Assembly (NCBI GenBank): GCA_010015805.1
Contig: ML978135.1
Location: 664,648-728,647, forward strand
Direction of reading: 5' to 3'
Length of the DNA stretch: 64,000 nucleotides
DNA from: Rhizodiscina lignyota
Taxonomy: Eukaryota > Ascomycota > Dothideomycetes > Aulographales > Rhizodiscinaceae
Position 1 is the stretch's first letter. Each line of letters begins with the position of its first letter. The position numbers and the translations under genes were made by a program. Under the pieces are notes generated by a model. It was not told where the DNA came from. It saw only the letters and a program-made list of their open reading frames with translations, and did not search any database. Of the stretch, positions 10,454 to 20,864 are shown in pieces.

Positions 10454-11733
10454 ACGGTGCGTTCTGAGGCTTTGTTTTCAAAGGTTTAACATACGGTAGC
10501 GTGGTATCGGAAAGTGCATAGCGTGGGGAGTCTAGCAAGGCCCGGAGTTAATGAATCAAGGAACTTAGATACCCGTACACAACGAATGGAAGAGGCTTCT
10601 CGCTCGCTTGAAGTTATGACTTTGTGACTGCGTGCGGATAGTGGAGAACGAATCTATATAAGCGGGATTGAGGGCTCCAACAGGCGTGTGGCTTTAGCAG
10701 AAGAAGCATTTAGCATAAGTATGCTTGAACTCGACCATTACTGCCTCAAGCATGCAATACAGCTCAACCTTAGCGGAGACAGAGCCTTCTCCATATCGGC
10801 GCGAGACGTAGGAAGACGCTTCGCTACGGAGGAAGCAGAACTTAAACAACACTGCCCCGCACTAAGAGCAAGCCTTGGTCTAAATTGAATAGGAGCTTCA
10901 CTGCCCTGGCGATAGTGATAGAGGAAGCCTCGAACTTGGCGAAAATAAACTTTGCCGACTACTTCAGATAGTATAAAACACACCTCCGTCTTACAACACC
11001 GACGTTGACCATACCGTGCACAGCGCAGAAGAGGCTTCTGCGTCAAGCCAAACAAGCACTGAACAATGTCGCGCAAGGTAAAGAATAAGGTTCTCGGAAT
11101 AGCCTGGCTTTGCGCGGGGAATAGAAGAAGCCCCCGGTTTGGCACAGATAAGAGCTGGACAGTATTATGCGAGGTCTCCGAGGATGATTCTTGCTTAGTC
11201 ACATTGAGTCTTGGGCGATGTTCGGCGAGCAAGTTCGTAGACTTGGAAGTGTTCACCGTTCAAGCCGAAGTATATAAGCAGCTCTTTCTTCGAAAAACAA
11301 CGCCGGACTATGACAGCATACCCAAGGAGCTACCAGGCTTAGGCGGCTGCTGGAAGAGCAAGACGCAATCGAGTCGATAAAGTCACGGTTTCTAAGAACA
11401 GCTGCAGCATTTAGCAACGATCTGCAGTACTGCTCAGGTTGGATGATGTGCATCATCGCGAGGCCAAGAAGATGAGCACGTCCTTCATATACAGTGTGCA
11501 CAATTGTCCTAGTATCGTAGCTCTAGACGGATCGTGGCAGGACAGTGAAGAGACCGTGGTAGAGATCTGTCGATAAGGGTCTTGCATCGCCTGTTAGCCC
11601 CAACTCTTTATAGCATTCCTTCACAACCACTGTTATTTGTGACTGAAGTAAAGAAGTTCTGAGAAATTTAGCACCAGGGTACACTTCCAACTTCATTATA
11701 TTTTCAGTTGCGACTGGTTCATTCCCCATGTCT
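10454..11733. other. Intergenic region with TATA-like sites and small open frames
   Basis: Apart from the possible ORF at 11066-11380, this stretch holds TATA-like sequences near 10654, 10972 and 11270. It also has many scattered GAAG/CTTC-rich words (for example AAGAGGCTTCT near 10590 and 11027). A 55-codon ATG frame at 10721-10888 is not supported by anything else. The 3' UTRs of EED and of the transglycosylase gene fall at its ends. Confidence 0.4.
11066..11380 (+). CDS. Possible small protein, unrecognised
   Basis: A 104-residue ATG-to-stop frame (MSRKVKNKVLGIAWLCAG...). A TATAAAA box sits about 90 nt upstream (near 10972), a plausible promoter distance. The protein has five Cys and a basic N terminus and no motif I know. 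The surrounding repeats of GAAG/CTTC words and the lack of homology keep this tentative. It may be a chance frame or a relic. Confidence 0.22.
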   Translation: MSRKVKNKVLGIAWLCAGNRRSPRFGTDKSWTVLCEVSEDDSCLVTLSLGRCSASKFVDLEVFTVQAEVYKQLFLRKTTPDYDSIPKELPGLGGCWKSKTQSSR

Positions 11734-13165
11734 CTATTCCGCTTCTCCATCAATCGTACTGGTAGCCGAAGCTGTTGGTTCAGCCATGTCTTCCAAATCC
11801 ACTCCAACCCCTTTTAATGCGTCAACTGCCCACCTCTCGACGCTTTTCCCGTTATCGGTGTATAGCTGCTTGAAGAAACCTCGCAGGAATTCTGGAAATC
11901 GATCATCGAGGATCGCCTGCCGAGCATTCTTCATCAGGTTCAGCAGATACCACACATTGTGCATACTAAGTATGTGTGCGGCTGCTGTCTCCTTTCCGGC
12001 GATGTGGTGAATAAATGCCCTCGTCAAGCCCAGCCCTCCTTCCTCTTTCGGCTTGCACGCTGGACATCCGCAGGTGTCGTCGATCGGAATGAAGCTATTG
12101 GCGTTCGAAGCATGACGCAGGTTGAGCATGCCTGACGGTACAATCGCGTTCCCGAAGCGCGCCGTACGAGTCGGCCAGACGCAGTCGAACATGTCGGCGC
12201 CGAGCGCAACCGAGACGAGCAAGTCGGCTGGGTAGCCGATGCCCATAACATAGCGAGGCTTGTTCTCGGGCAATAGAGACGTGCAAGTATCGACAACTTT
12301 GCAATACGATTCCTTTGCTTCTCCACCGGAAAGCCCACCGATCGCAATTCCAGGTGTGTCCCTTGCAACCATCTCCTTACAGCACTCCTTTCTCAAGTTC
12401 AAGTCCAATCCACCCTGTATGATACAAAACAGGTTCTGCGACTCTGGCATTTTGTGTGCGGCAATACATCGGTCGAGCCAGCGCACTGAACGGTACATCG
12501 CCTCTTCCATCCGCGCAAGGTCGGGGGAAGTGGTCGCAATCACGTCGTCAAGCTGCATGATGATATCCGAACCGATGGAATTCTGGAGCGAGATGGAATG
12601 TTCGGGAGTGAGGAGCATAGGGCTGCCATCGTGAGGCGATAGGAATCGTACGCCTTCTTCGGTGACTTTCGCAAGCTTCAGCAAAGAAACCATCTGAAAA
12701 CTGGTTGAAATTTGTCAGTGACCGGACTCGATATCGCCAGGCGGTATGACTGACCCTCCGCTATCTGTCAAACATCAGCTCCATGCTCTTGCAGAATTGA
12801 TTCATGGTCTCAAGCACCTGTGAGGATATTGTGCGGCCATGACTGCAACTTGTGCGCTCCTCCAATCGCATCCAATGTTGCTTGGCCAGGCTTCAAGCCC
12901 AAATGGTAGGTGTTGTTCAGACATAATCTACAACCCGTGCTTTCGAGCTGATCCGGCGTAAGGCCTTTCAGGGATGCTTGAGTGGCCACAGGCATGAACA
13001 TAGGGAGTTGGACGGGGCCATGAGGTAGATGGAGGATCGCGGTGCGAGCCTTTGTGGTCTGGGGTTGTTAGCAGGCGCAAGACTGCAAACTGGTTGAAGT
13101 TGGCATACAGAGCACTTGGCTAACAATTCATACTTGAGAGCAGATGGCATGCGCATTTGCTCCAT
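11734..13165 (-). CDS. Queuine tRNA-ribosyltransferase, catalytic subunit (TGT/QTRT1)
   Basis: Four exons read right to left (13165-13109, 13058-12818, 12764-12755, 12700-11734) encode 424 residues. Exon 3 is only 10 nt and supplies the middle of the active-site motif DSGGFQ (residues 100-105). Family landmarks are PMFMPVATQASLKG, NNTYHLGLKPG, LFCIIQGG, GGLSGGEAKE, YVMGIGYPADL and GADMFDCVWPTRTARFG, whose Asp (about 275) is the nucleophile. The zinc site is CGCPAC plus the His of LSMHN. Known reaction: exchange of guanine-34 for queuine in Asp, Asn, His and Tyr tRNAs, as a heterodimer with QTRT2. The length is close to that of eukaryotic QTRT1. The partner subunit is not in the window. Confidence 0.93.
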
Positions 13166-13891
13166 TCAGATGTCGCATGTTGATCCAAAAGTTGGGACGA
13201 TGAGTTCAGCTCAAGAGAAAAATCTACGTGTCGGCAAGTCCCGTTTTGCTTCATCCTCGCCGCGACTTCAGTTGCGCTGGGACCCGCAAGGGACTTGCGA
13301 TAAGAACTATCACTGCTCCCAGCGTACCCGCTTCTCCTTCTGAACGTTGGGTATTCCATACATCACATGCTGCTTGAAGACGAATGCTATCCGGATGTGC
13401 AATCGCAGTCTTAGCTCAGATTATCGTTTTCTATTTCCAGGTCTCTCCGTGCTTACCCTACCGAGACGGGGATACGGAGCCATACCAAAGCCGTGAGCTT
13501 CTTACCTTTTTTATATCTTAGAAATTTCTTCAATCTTTCATTATGTCTGTGCTTAACATTCGTGCGATTCCGTCTTCACAGCCTCAGAAATTTTCATTCC
13601 GATATACCTCATCGCAGAACGGCTAGCATGGACGCGCCATCAGTCCACTCTGAAAAGCCATCACTCAAGACACGGCATTGCGAAAAAGTGGAACAGCAGA
13701 TTCAAGCTATGACAACCGCGGTCAGGATGCGCGTTGTTGGTCTCTATCGCTTCTGGCAGATGTTTCCGTACACCTTAATGCAACTGGAAGAGGACAATCT
13801 TTAAACAGTCGTGGACATAACCGATCGGGAGCTCTCCTGACGCATCCACCACATCGACCTCCGCTTAACTCTCTCCGCCAAGATACCGACT
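13166..13891. other. Intergenic region
   Basis: It should contain the promoter of the transglycosylase gene (right of its start at 13165) and the 3' UTR of the amidase gene. It is moderately AT-rich near 13.5 kb. A 103-codon frame at 13493-13804 has no ATG support and no recognisable content. Confidence 0.45.
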
Positions 13892-16111
13892 TCATGCTTT
13901 CAAGGACGCGTAAACCTCATCCAATGGCGGAGCTTTCCTTGCGGGGAATGTCGCTTCCCATGCTGCTTGCACCCGAATAAGTACGGCATCTTGGTGCGGC
14001 GAAGCCATCGCGGCAAGGGCAAAAGGTCGTCCATTGTAATCGATGTATCCAAGTGGAAGCGTGGCGATTGGTGAACCTGTACCCACAGATCAGCTTCTGT
14101 TAAAATTCATGATACTAGCATCAATGCGCTCCTCGCATCGAAGATCGTGTCAAAGCAGTCGCAGAAAGTCCGGCAGCAAAGGCACTGGTACCATCACTGG
14201 CACATCCTCCATTTGGAGCTTCACTTTGCCAGCGTCGTTTGGGAAAGAGATGGTTACTGAGGAGCTGGTCTTGGGCGGGGCCTTCCGAAGCATGTCTGGC
14301 CGGATGCTTAACGTGACTGATATCAGGCAGCAAGCTTTTCGTTCTGACCAGTACACTCACCAACACGACATCGAAACATTTGGCGGAGCATTCGGAGGCA
14401 TCATCTTTCGACGAGACCCGTTTATTTTTCACTCAGAAGGATTGATGCGGAGCAGGACCAAGACCCTCGGCAGACTGATGGGGGCAATAAGGAGAAGAGG
14501 AGCTACGTACCTGCAGCGGCAGCAATGTAATACAACTGACTGTCGGCTGGACCAATGATCACATCAACCCCATCGTCTGCTAAGATCTTATCAATACCCT
14601 CTCTGCCGCATACTCTTCGATTGTATGCGAGAAGATCATCATATTCCTGTTGAGTCATTTTAGAGTTAACAGAATCCAAGATGCGCGCCTGGTTGTCTTT
14701 CCCTGTAAAACTGTCAGCCTTCTATCCGTTGCCCGCGCACGAGAGACGTATGTACCAGGAGGGAGCTCCTGCTCTCGATGGTCTTCATTGAACTTGACAA
14801 GTTCTTCCAAACTTTTAACTTTACTCTCCTTGAGCTCAGCAAAGTAATTTTCGAGGTCTCGTTTGAAGTCGTACGCTAACTAGTCAACGTCTCACATCAT
14901 TTCGCGGTTGTCGGATAAGCACGTACTGAGTAGGCCCCAGAGATTCTTGGTCTTATTCTGACTTGTTTCATCGTACGTCTTTAGGTCCACCTTCTTGACA
15001 GTCGCCGCCATGGTCTTCAACTTGTCGTATGCCGCGTTGATTTCTGCAACCTGATGTTCCTTAGTCATCTTGTAAATGTGTTCGGCTGGTCTGCTTACCA
15101 TTTGCTCCTTCGTCCCAGGTGGAAAACTGGCGAAGCCAACTGGAGGCTCATGGTGGTAATACGGCGCTGGTTCAACGTATCCAATGCGCAGACTTCCCCA
15201 GCTCGGATCTTTCAAACAAGATACATAGCCGCCTTCCGGCTTCCCAATCGCTTTACTTGGCTCAACCATCGCATCAAGGCACACTGCTTCGTCCCATACA
15301 CACTTCGTCATGGGACCAGTACTGTCGAAGTTTTTACTAATCGGAATCACTCCTTTACCGCTCACGATCCCTCCATCTAGTGTTGTCGGCTTGATCGTGT
15401 ACAGCGCCGCTCGATCAGCAGGCATTGTTAAACTTCCACAGGTCTCGCTCCCTATACTGAGTGGCGCGAATCCTGCCGCTACACTCGTAGCAGAGCCAGC
15501 ACTTGAGCCTCCAGGAGACGTCTGGCCGCCAGGTGCGTCGTTGGGATCTACGCCCCCGACGATGTAAGGCGAATGAGCTTGCCCAGAGACCGCATTCCAA
15601 CCACATGGAATATTTTCGCCCTTATAATAGGCCCATTCAGAGAGACTGGCCTTTCCAATGATGATAAGGCCTGCGTCGACGAGCCGTTGGGTGACAACAG
15701 CATTCCCGGGCACGACAGATCCAGAGAGCGCAAGCGATCCTGCAGTCGTGTCCATTCCCATTTCTGGGTCTGTAGCAATATTGTCCTGGGAGCGTCAATC
15801 GTCCATTCGAATGGGAAATGAGAAACACATAGCTTGCAGATGGCAAAAATAAACCAGCTCACTTTGAGTAGAATTGGAATTCCATGTAGGGGACCTCTCA
15901 GCATTCCCATGCCTCTTTCTTGATCCAATGTGTCTGCAACCTTATAGACATAATCGGTCGGCGCCACTGAAAGCACTCCCCGAAACCGATCATTATACTT
16001 TGATATGTGCTCCAAATAAATCTGTACGAGCTCCTTGCTGGTCACATCGCCTGCGATCAATTGATCCTGTAAATCGCGAGCGGTCGCGGTCAGCACATCA
16101 ATCTTTGCCAT
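13892..16111 (-). CDS. Amidase-signature family hydrolase
   Basis: Five exons read right to left (16111-15863, 15785-14927, 14875-14756, 14702-14511, 14076-13892) encode 534 residues; phases agree throughout. The Ser-cisSer-Lys triad is visible: Lys83 in ILLK-DNIAT (exon 1 ends right after this codon), the cis-Ser at about 177 in PGGSSAGSATS, and the nucleophile at about 201 in GSETCGSLTMPA. The C-terminal SPIATLPLGYIDYNGRPFALA is typical of fungal members. Known of the family: hydrolysis of an amide or ester bond of a small molecule. The substrate is unknown. Introns 1-3 are 77, 51 and 53 nt; intron 4 is 434 nt, far outside the window's norm. An N-terminal extension with no ATG (to 16204) was not used. 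Confidence 0.88.
14077..14510 (-). other. Oversized intron 4 of the amidase gene
   Basis: The intron has a GTACGT donor at its right end and a GGGTACAG acceptor at its left end. Its removal joins YYIAAAAG directly to SPIATLPLGY, the arrangement expected for the family. At 434 nt it is about six to eight times the length of the other introns here. It carries short minus-strand open frames (for example 14150-14356) without recognisable content. It may hold an insertion or an unrecognised alternative exon. Confidence 0.6.
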
Positions 16112-16451
16112 ATTCACACTTTGGAAGGATACTGATTGCGCGCATGCTGGATTGAGTGACTCGAAGCATATTTGAATATTTATACACGTTTCGGTTACGT
16201 ACAATCGTACATTATCTGACTAAAAGTCCAAATGCAAAGGCTCGAAGGAGAAGGTCGGAATAAGCGTGTCCATTATCGGCTCAACATCGCAGGCACATAA
16301 TCGCCCGATCAGTGTGCTAGCGACTAGATAGGCACATTGTAACCGCGAGTTTTCGATGATGGGCACCTGTACTACCTTCGCCCCAGAAAGGCGCTAGTAC
16401 GATCTCGTATTGTAGCTGGGATGCGCGGAGCCACGTGAACCCGCGAAGAAG

Positions 16452-16823
16452 CTATTCCAAAAGTAGTTGAGCAAAGACTTTCTTATCCCTTTCCCGTGCA
16501 ACACCCTCCTCCACGGACACCGATTTAAAGTTAGACCTTTTAGTCAGATGGTTCCCCGTCCAATTCAGCTCCCGTACCGTGTTGGCACGGACATCTGTCA
16601 CGCCTCCAGGGTACGGTCCTTGATACTCAATGGCCCAATGTCGAGACAGCCCAAAGCCCGAACAACAAAGCTTGTCTACCGCAACATACGATTCTTGGTC
16701 AATCGATTCCTGACCGTCGAGGAGCAGCGTGGTTTCTGGTCTAGGTATCACATTATTGACCTTGTCCCAAACGAGAGGGACGAGGGCAAAGGCGAGGACA
16801 GATTGGTTCCGGATCCTACGCAT
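16452..16823 (-). CDS. Hypothetical protein, weakly supported
   Basis: A 123-residue ATG-to-TAG frame without introns. It has a mixed-charge composition with an acidic/polar centre (DGQESIDQESYVAVD) and a basic-charged C terminus. No domain, signal peptide or membrane segment is evident. It lies about 340 nt upstream of the amidase start on the same strand. It could be a chance frame. No function is proposed. Confidence 0.2.
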   Translation of the reverse strand: MRRIRNQSVLAFALVPLVWDKVNNVIPRPETTLLLDGQESIDQESYVAVDKLCCSGFGLSRHWAIEYQGPYPGGVTDVRANTVRELNWTGNHLTKRSNFKSVSVEEGVARERDKKVFAQLLLE

Positions 16824-16985
16824 TTTCTTGCTGGCAGGTATGTGGAGCTGCAGGAGATCTGCATAAGGCTATGAATTTCAGTTATTCTTTTTTGGAGGGA
16901 TTGGATTCTAAATAACTGCAGATGGGCATCAAAAGAGGCTATTATAAAAGCAGCTTCACCCCGAAAGCTGACATTTGCGGATATT

Positions 16986-17303
16986 ATGATTTTTCCAATT
17001 TTTCCACGGAACTGGCAAGGGCCAGAGGGGATCATACTGGACAAACCTGCAAAAATGATGCAAGACGTTCATCGTGAACAGAAGACTCATTCTGAATTCT
17101 CTGCTACTGAAGGAGAAGCATGGAACGAGGCCAGACATCAGGTTGATTATAACCACTACCCCTCCGCCAACCCTGTCTTCTCCAAACCCGTATCAAACGA
17201 CCAGCTATACCATGGTGTTGAAGGCCAGGCAGTCAGTTTGACTATAAGTCACGATGGCGACTATGCGGTGGCAACCTGTATCCTCCCGGTGCAGGTGGAA
17301 TGA
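16986..17303 (+). pseudogene. Possible broken gene fragment
   Basis: A 105-codon ATG frame. From its internal Met at residue 24 onward it looks protein-like (SEFSATEGEAWNEAR, DYNHYPSANPVFSKPVSN), a style seen in the cytoplasmic tails of fungal single-pass membrane proteins. The frame then loses this character and stops at 17303. Downstream sequence to about 17.8 kb gives only short pieces in shifting frames. I read it as a possible relic of a membrane-protein gene, at low confidence. Confidence 0.25.
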
Positions 17304-18100
17304 AACTCGAACGACAACGGATCTCGATTCGACATAGACAACACTGGCATCATCATTACAGTATGAGCCTCCCATCGAAAGTTATTACGATGAGTTGCGG
17401 ACTATCGCACTCTACCTCAGCCGTATCTGGTACAACATGTCATGAGCAGTTCGAGAGCATATCTAACGTGTTTTATTGCAGCGCAATTATGTTCAAGTCT
17501 TTGTACTGTACTCTCCATTTACTCTCACACATTTTTGTATGCGAACACTCGAACTGTCTTCTTCAGAGAATGGTGGTGGCTTGGGTCCCGGCTGTTTGGG
17601 ACAAGGAGCTGCTGTGCCGCAATCATTTCATTTCGTGACGCCCTGTCTGGCGTTCTTGCTTACAACCCTGTCCATGCACCTTGTATCTGTTCGGAATATG
17701 GCGCCATGTTTTATGGTGGCTCTCTTTTGCGCTGTTCTATTCGTTCATCAAATATGGGGGCGGCGCTGTGCCTGAGGCTGACGGCGGCTCGTACTCCGTA
17801 CACCCGCATGCTCTGAGGCAGTCCCTGATACACTTTCAGGCTCTTAATCGCGGAGATATCTCTTCATTCTCTTCTGAAGCTTGTGTGCGACGTTAACATC
17901 AGCCGCTTGTCTCAACCCTCATCCCCTACCTCCGGGGCCTAAAGGCCTCTCTCATCTGCGGTCTTCGTGGCCCTATAAATCTGTCTAGAAAGCTCTCCTT
18001 GGCCCTGGCGACATAGACGCACCAAGTTCAAGTCCTTGTTTCTTATTTTCAGCACTACTTTACCACCATAGCAGAATCGCAGCGTCTACTCTCGCCTGCA

Positions 18101-19837
18101 ATGCTGTATCGGATATCACGGCAGGCCATCCTCGACGATATTGCGAAGACAGAGAATGCAGGCGACGAGCTTGAATTGCAGTGCATTGCCTTGCGCTCTG
18201 ACGTAACTCGTTGTGAGCATATTGCATCACTATCGCTTACAGAGTTCATCGAGGCTTTCTTGCAAAGCATTCCTGCTGGTTCGAATCGTGAGGATCGGCT
18301 ACCTGCGCAGATTTGAGATGGACTCCGCAAGGGATTATTATGCCCTGAACATGAATCCCGCCTCACAAAAAAACTCAAGCTGCAATCTGCCCGACCCAGT
18401 GCTGAATCTTTGGCCTACCAGGCTTCGCCAGCACCTGAGATTACCATCGGCTCGCCAGTACAGCCTTCGATATTAGTGCCTAGTGACGGAGAATCGCAAT
18501 CAGAAACGATACCTGGCGGTAAGAGACAGAGTCAACATGGGGCGGCCAGTCCCGAGGGGGCACCAACACCTTCGAACAAGCACGGGAGAGCTCATTCAGG
18601 CCCGTCATCTGCCACAAACCCTCGGATTGAAGTGGAGGGTGTAGAAATCACGGCTTCCACCTCTCGATTGCCATCAAATCTCAGCCCTCCAGCATCCCGG
18701 AAGAAGGGGAGGAGGAAGAGCGCGCCAGGAGCAACGACCTCAAGCACTTCGGCTACTCCTGTCAAGTCGTTACACCGTGGGGATCTCTCTGAAAAGCGTA
18801 CATTTTCCGAAAGCCATTCCGTCGCAAGAATCATGTCGAATCAGAAACGCATGGCTGGTTCGAGCCGCAAACGTTCAAGCCTTCGTGAATCGGACTTTCC
18901 AGAAAGACCAGCTACCCCTCCAAATATCGACTCGACGACAAGAGATGACCGTAATGGCGTTTCAGACACGATAATGCAAGATTACGCGGAAGATGTAGAC
19001 ACGGCAGAAGACAGTGAAAGTGTCTCTATAGTTTCGACTCCTAGCAAGCCATCATCTTCCCAGCCACCGAACACGAAACCCCCTAAAAAACACACACCGA
19101 CTGGAATTGACCAGCTGATAAAGGAGCGTTTACGCCAGCCAAAACCTTCTCGGGTGACAGAGACCACGGGTTATGTCTACATGATACAAGATAGTGGCCG
19201 GCCGCATTTGATCAAAATTGGCTGCTCAAAAGGTCAACCGATCACAAGGGAAGACGCAATCGAGACGACTTGTAATATCGTTGGGGATCTTTCCATCATT
19301 CGTGACGAGCAGCTTCCACATCGATATTATCTCCGTGTGGAGAAATTGGTGCATGCGGAGCTGAAGCATTTTCAGAGGCCATATCTGTGCGACAAATGTA
19401 AAAAGCGACATATTGAATGGTTCGAGGTCGAAGAACGCATCGCGAAACGGACAATCCAGAGATGGATGAACTTTGTGCGCCAGGAACCCTGGCAGTACGA
19501 TGACACACTTCTTACGGAGTTCTGGAAGAGGAAAATGGACACCGTGCCGAATGCGTTGGAAAACGAGACACACGACGATCATGGCCAGAGACATACCCGA
19601 TGGGAGACATTTGCACACACCTCCTTGGTGAGCTATGCTGAATATATCTACTGGTGCTTGGCGTACAAAAAGCCACTCCCGATGAGAAGACGTCCGCCTC
19701 TGCAGGAGCTGCTGTTGAACGGGTGGCGCTTCTGGGCAGTATTGCTGACTATTGTTCATGTCATCCCCTTGCCTTTGTATTTTACGGTAGTCATTGGCGC
19801 TATCACACTGACCGCTGCATATAAAGAGTTACAGTAA
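18101..19837 (+). CDS. T5orf172 (GIY-YIG-like) domain protein, interrupted by an in-frame TGA
   Basis: An ATG frame at 18101 and the long frame ending at 19837 are in the same phase, separated only by TGA at 18314-18316. The segment before the stop (QCIALRSDVTRC) and after it (LLCPEHES) together form a Cys...Cys...CxxxH module, so the stop falls inside a domain. Then come a long Ser/Pro/Lys-rich disordered region, the T5orf172/DUF1766 domain (about 19160-19480; GYVYMIQDSGRPHLIKIGCS, then RYYLRVEKLVHAEL and WFEVEE), and a hydrophobic C-terminal segment (VIPLPLYFTVVIGAITLTAA) suggesting a membrane anchor. No 40-nt-plus intron in the right phase removes the TGA. If the stop is real, translation could begin at an internal ATG near 18832, keeping the T5orf172 domain. 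Nuclease activity is not established for fungal members. Confidence 0.65.
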
Positions 19838-19988
19838 AATGGGTGTTGACTTGAACGTCATTCTGGATGTGTACACACCAATAGGATCCACACAATGTAA
19901 GTTCAAGAAGAATCGTCTCATATCACTCGCACCAAGTTGAGAAAATTCCATGTCTGATCTCCGGTATAGAATCAAGTAGAGTACCTGA

Positions 19989-20864
19989 TCATGGCACATC
20001 CTGTACAATGAATTCCCGGATTGCGGATGCCAGCGCCTCCGGTGCTTCGACTGGTATCAGATGTCCGATACCGCCGAGCACTCTGACCGTCGTCATGGCA
20101 CCTGCTGATTTGAGGACATTTACTACTCTTCTCTCAATGTTCTCTGCAGTCTCAACTCGGTCCAGCTCGCCAACCACGACAAGGATGCGCAACTGGTCCC
20201 GAACATTCCGAACCGCGTCAACGACAGCGTCTTCATAATCTTCCGCCATACCATATTCCGGCCAAGCCACTCTTGCCTCGGGGCTCCCAGCAACAGCATC
20301 TATAGCTAGCTGTGCAACCGAGTTATCATCGACGGCGTCCGGTTTTCCCAGCAGCACATTCCGCACGACGAAACTGGCGGACTGGAGACTGTCGTAGGCG
20401 TGGACCTGCTGCTCTCTCATCTCACCTGGTAGACTAAAGCTTCCGGAAGGTGCTGGCGCGATGAGGATGAGGCCTCGGAGCAGGCACGCAACCTCAGGCT
20501 CCGTGACGAGATACTGAGCGACTTTGCCGCCCATGGAATGGCCAACCAGGATAATTCCGTTGGTGAGAAGTTCGGGCTTGTTCGCTTGGAGGTGTTGTAT
20601 CAGTGCGACGATATCCTCGGCGTAGGAAGTAATGCCATAGGCCTTTGGATCCTTTGGCGCAGCTGAATCTCCCCATCCGCGCTGGGAGGGCGCAATGATG
20701 TTGTAGTCGTTCTGGAGCTGCGTGATCAAGCGCGACCATGTCCGTTTTGACCCTCCCCAGAAATGAATGAAAATCAGCGTGGGGTGATCGGGAGAGGTGG
20801 TTGAAATGACTGTCTCTAATGAGACGGCGGTGGGAAGAGCAATCTGTGCGGTAGTTTGAGACAT
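19989..20864 (-). CDS. Alpha/beta hydrolase
   Basis: An intronless 291-residue protein starting at the ATG whose first base is 20864. The fold is complete: oxyanion-hole motif HFWGGS (about 34-39), nucleophile elbow GHSMGG (about 106-111), an acidic residue in VVVGELDRVE and the catalytic His in GGIGHLIPVEAPEA. No signal peptide is seen, so it is probably cytosolic. The size and the HF/WGG start resemble small-molecule esterases or epoxide/dienelactone-like hydrolases. The substrate cannot be told from the sequence. It ends about 150 nt from the convergent T5orf172 gene. Confidence 0.88.
   Translation of the reverse strand: MSQTTAQIALPTAVSLETVISTTSPDHPTLIFIHFWGGSKRTWSRLITQLQNDYNIIAPSQRGWGDSAAPKDPKAYGITSYAEDIVALIQHLQANKPELLTNGIILVGHSMGGKVAQYLVTEPEVACLLRGLILIAPAPSGSFSLPGEMREQQVHAYDSLQSASFVVRNVLLGKPDAVDDNSVAQLAIDAVAGSPEARVAWPEYGMAEDYEDAVVDAVRNVRDQLRILVVVGELDRVETAENIERRVVNVLKSAGAMTTVRVLGGIGHLIPVEAPEALASAIREFIVQDVP

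Larger units (their letters stand above)
16112..18100. other. Intergenic region with small unsupported open frames
   Basis: About 2 kb holding the amidase promoter and the upstream region of the T5orf172 gene. Two ATG frames (16452-16823 minus; 16986-17303 plus) are listed separately. Around 17.3-17.8 kb several short frames look like broken coding sequence but cannot be joined into a model. Confidence 0.4.

Noticed and set aside
10738-11256. 172-codon minus-strand frame
   Set aside because: It begins with GTG rather than ATG and overlaps the TATA-linked plus-strand frame. There is no domain.
18278-18287. GGTTCGAATC, resembling a tRNA T-loop (B box)
   Set aside because: No matching T-stem, anticodon arm or A box can be folded around it, and it lies in a coding frame.
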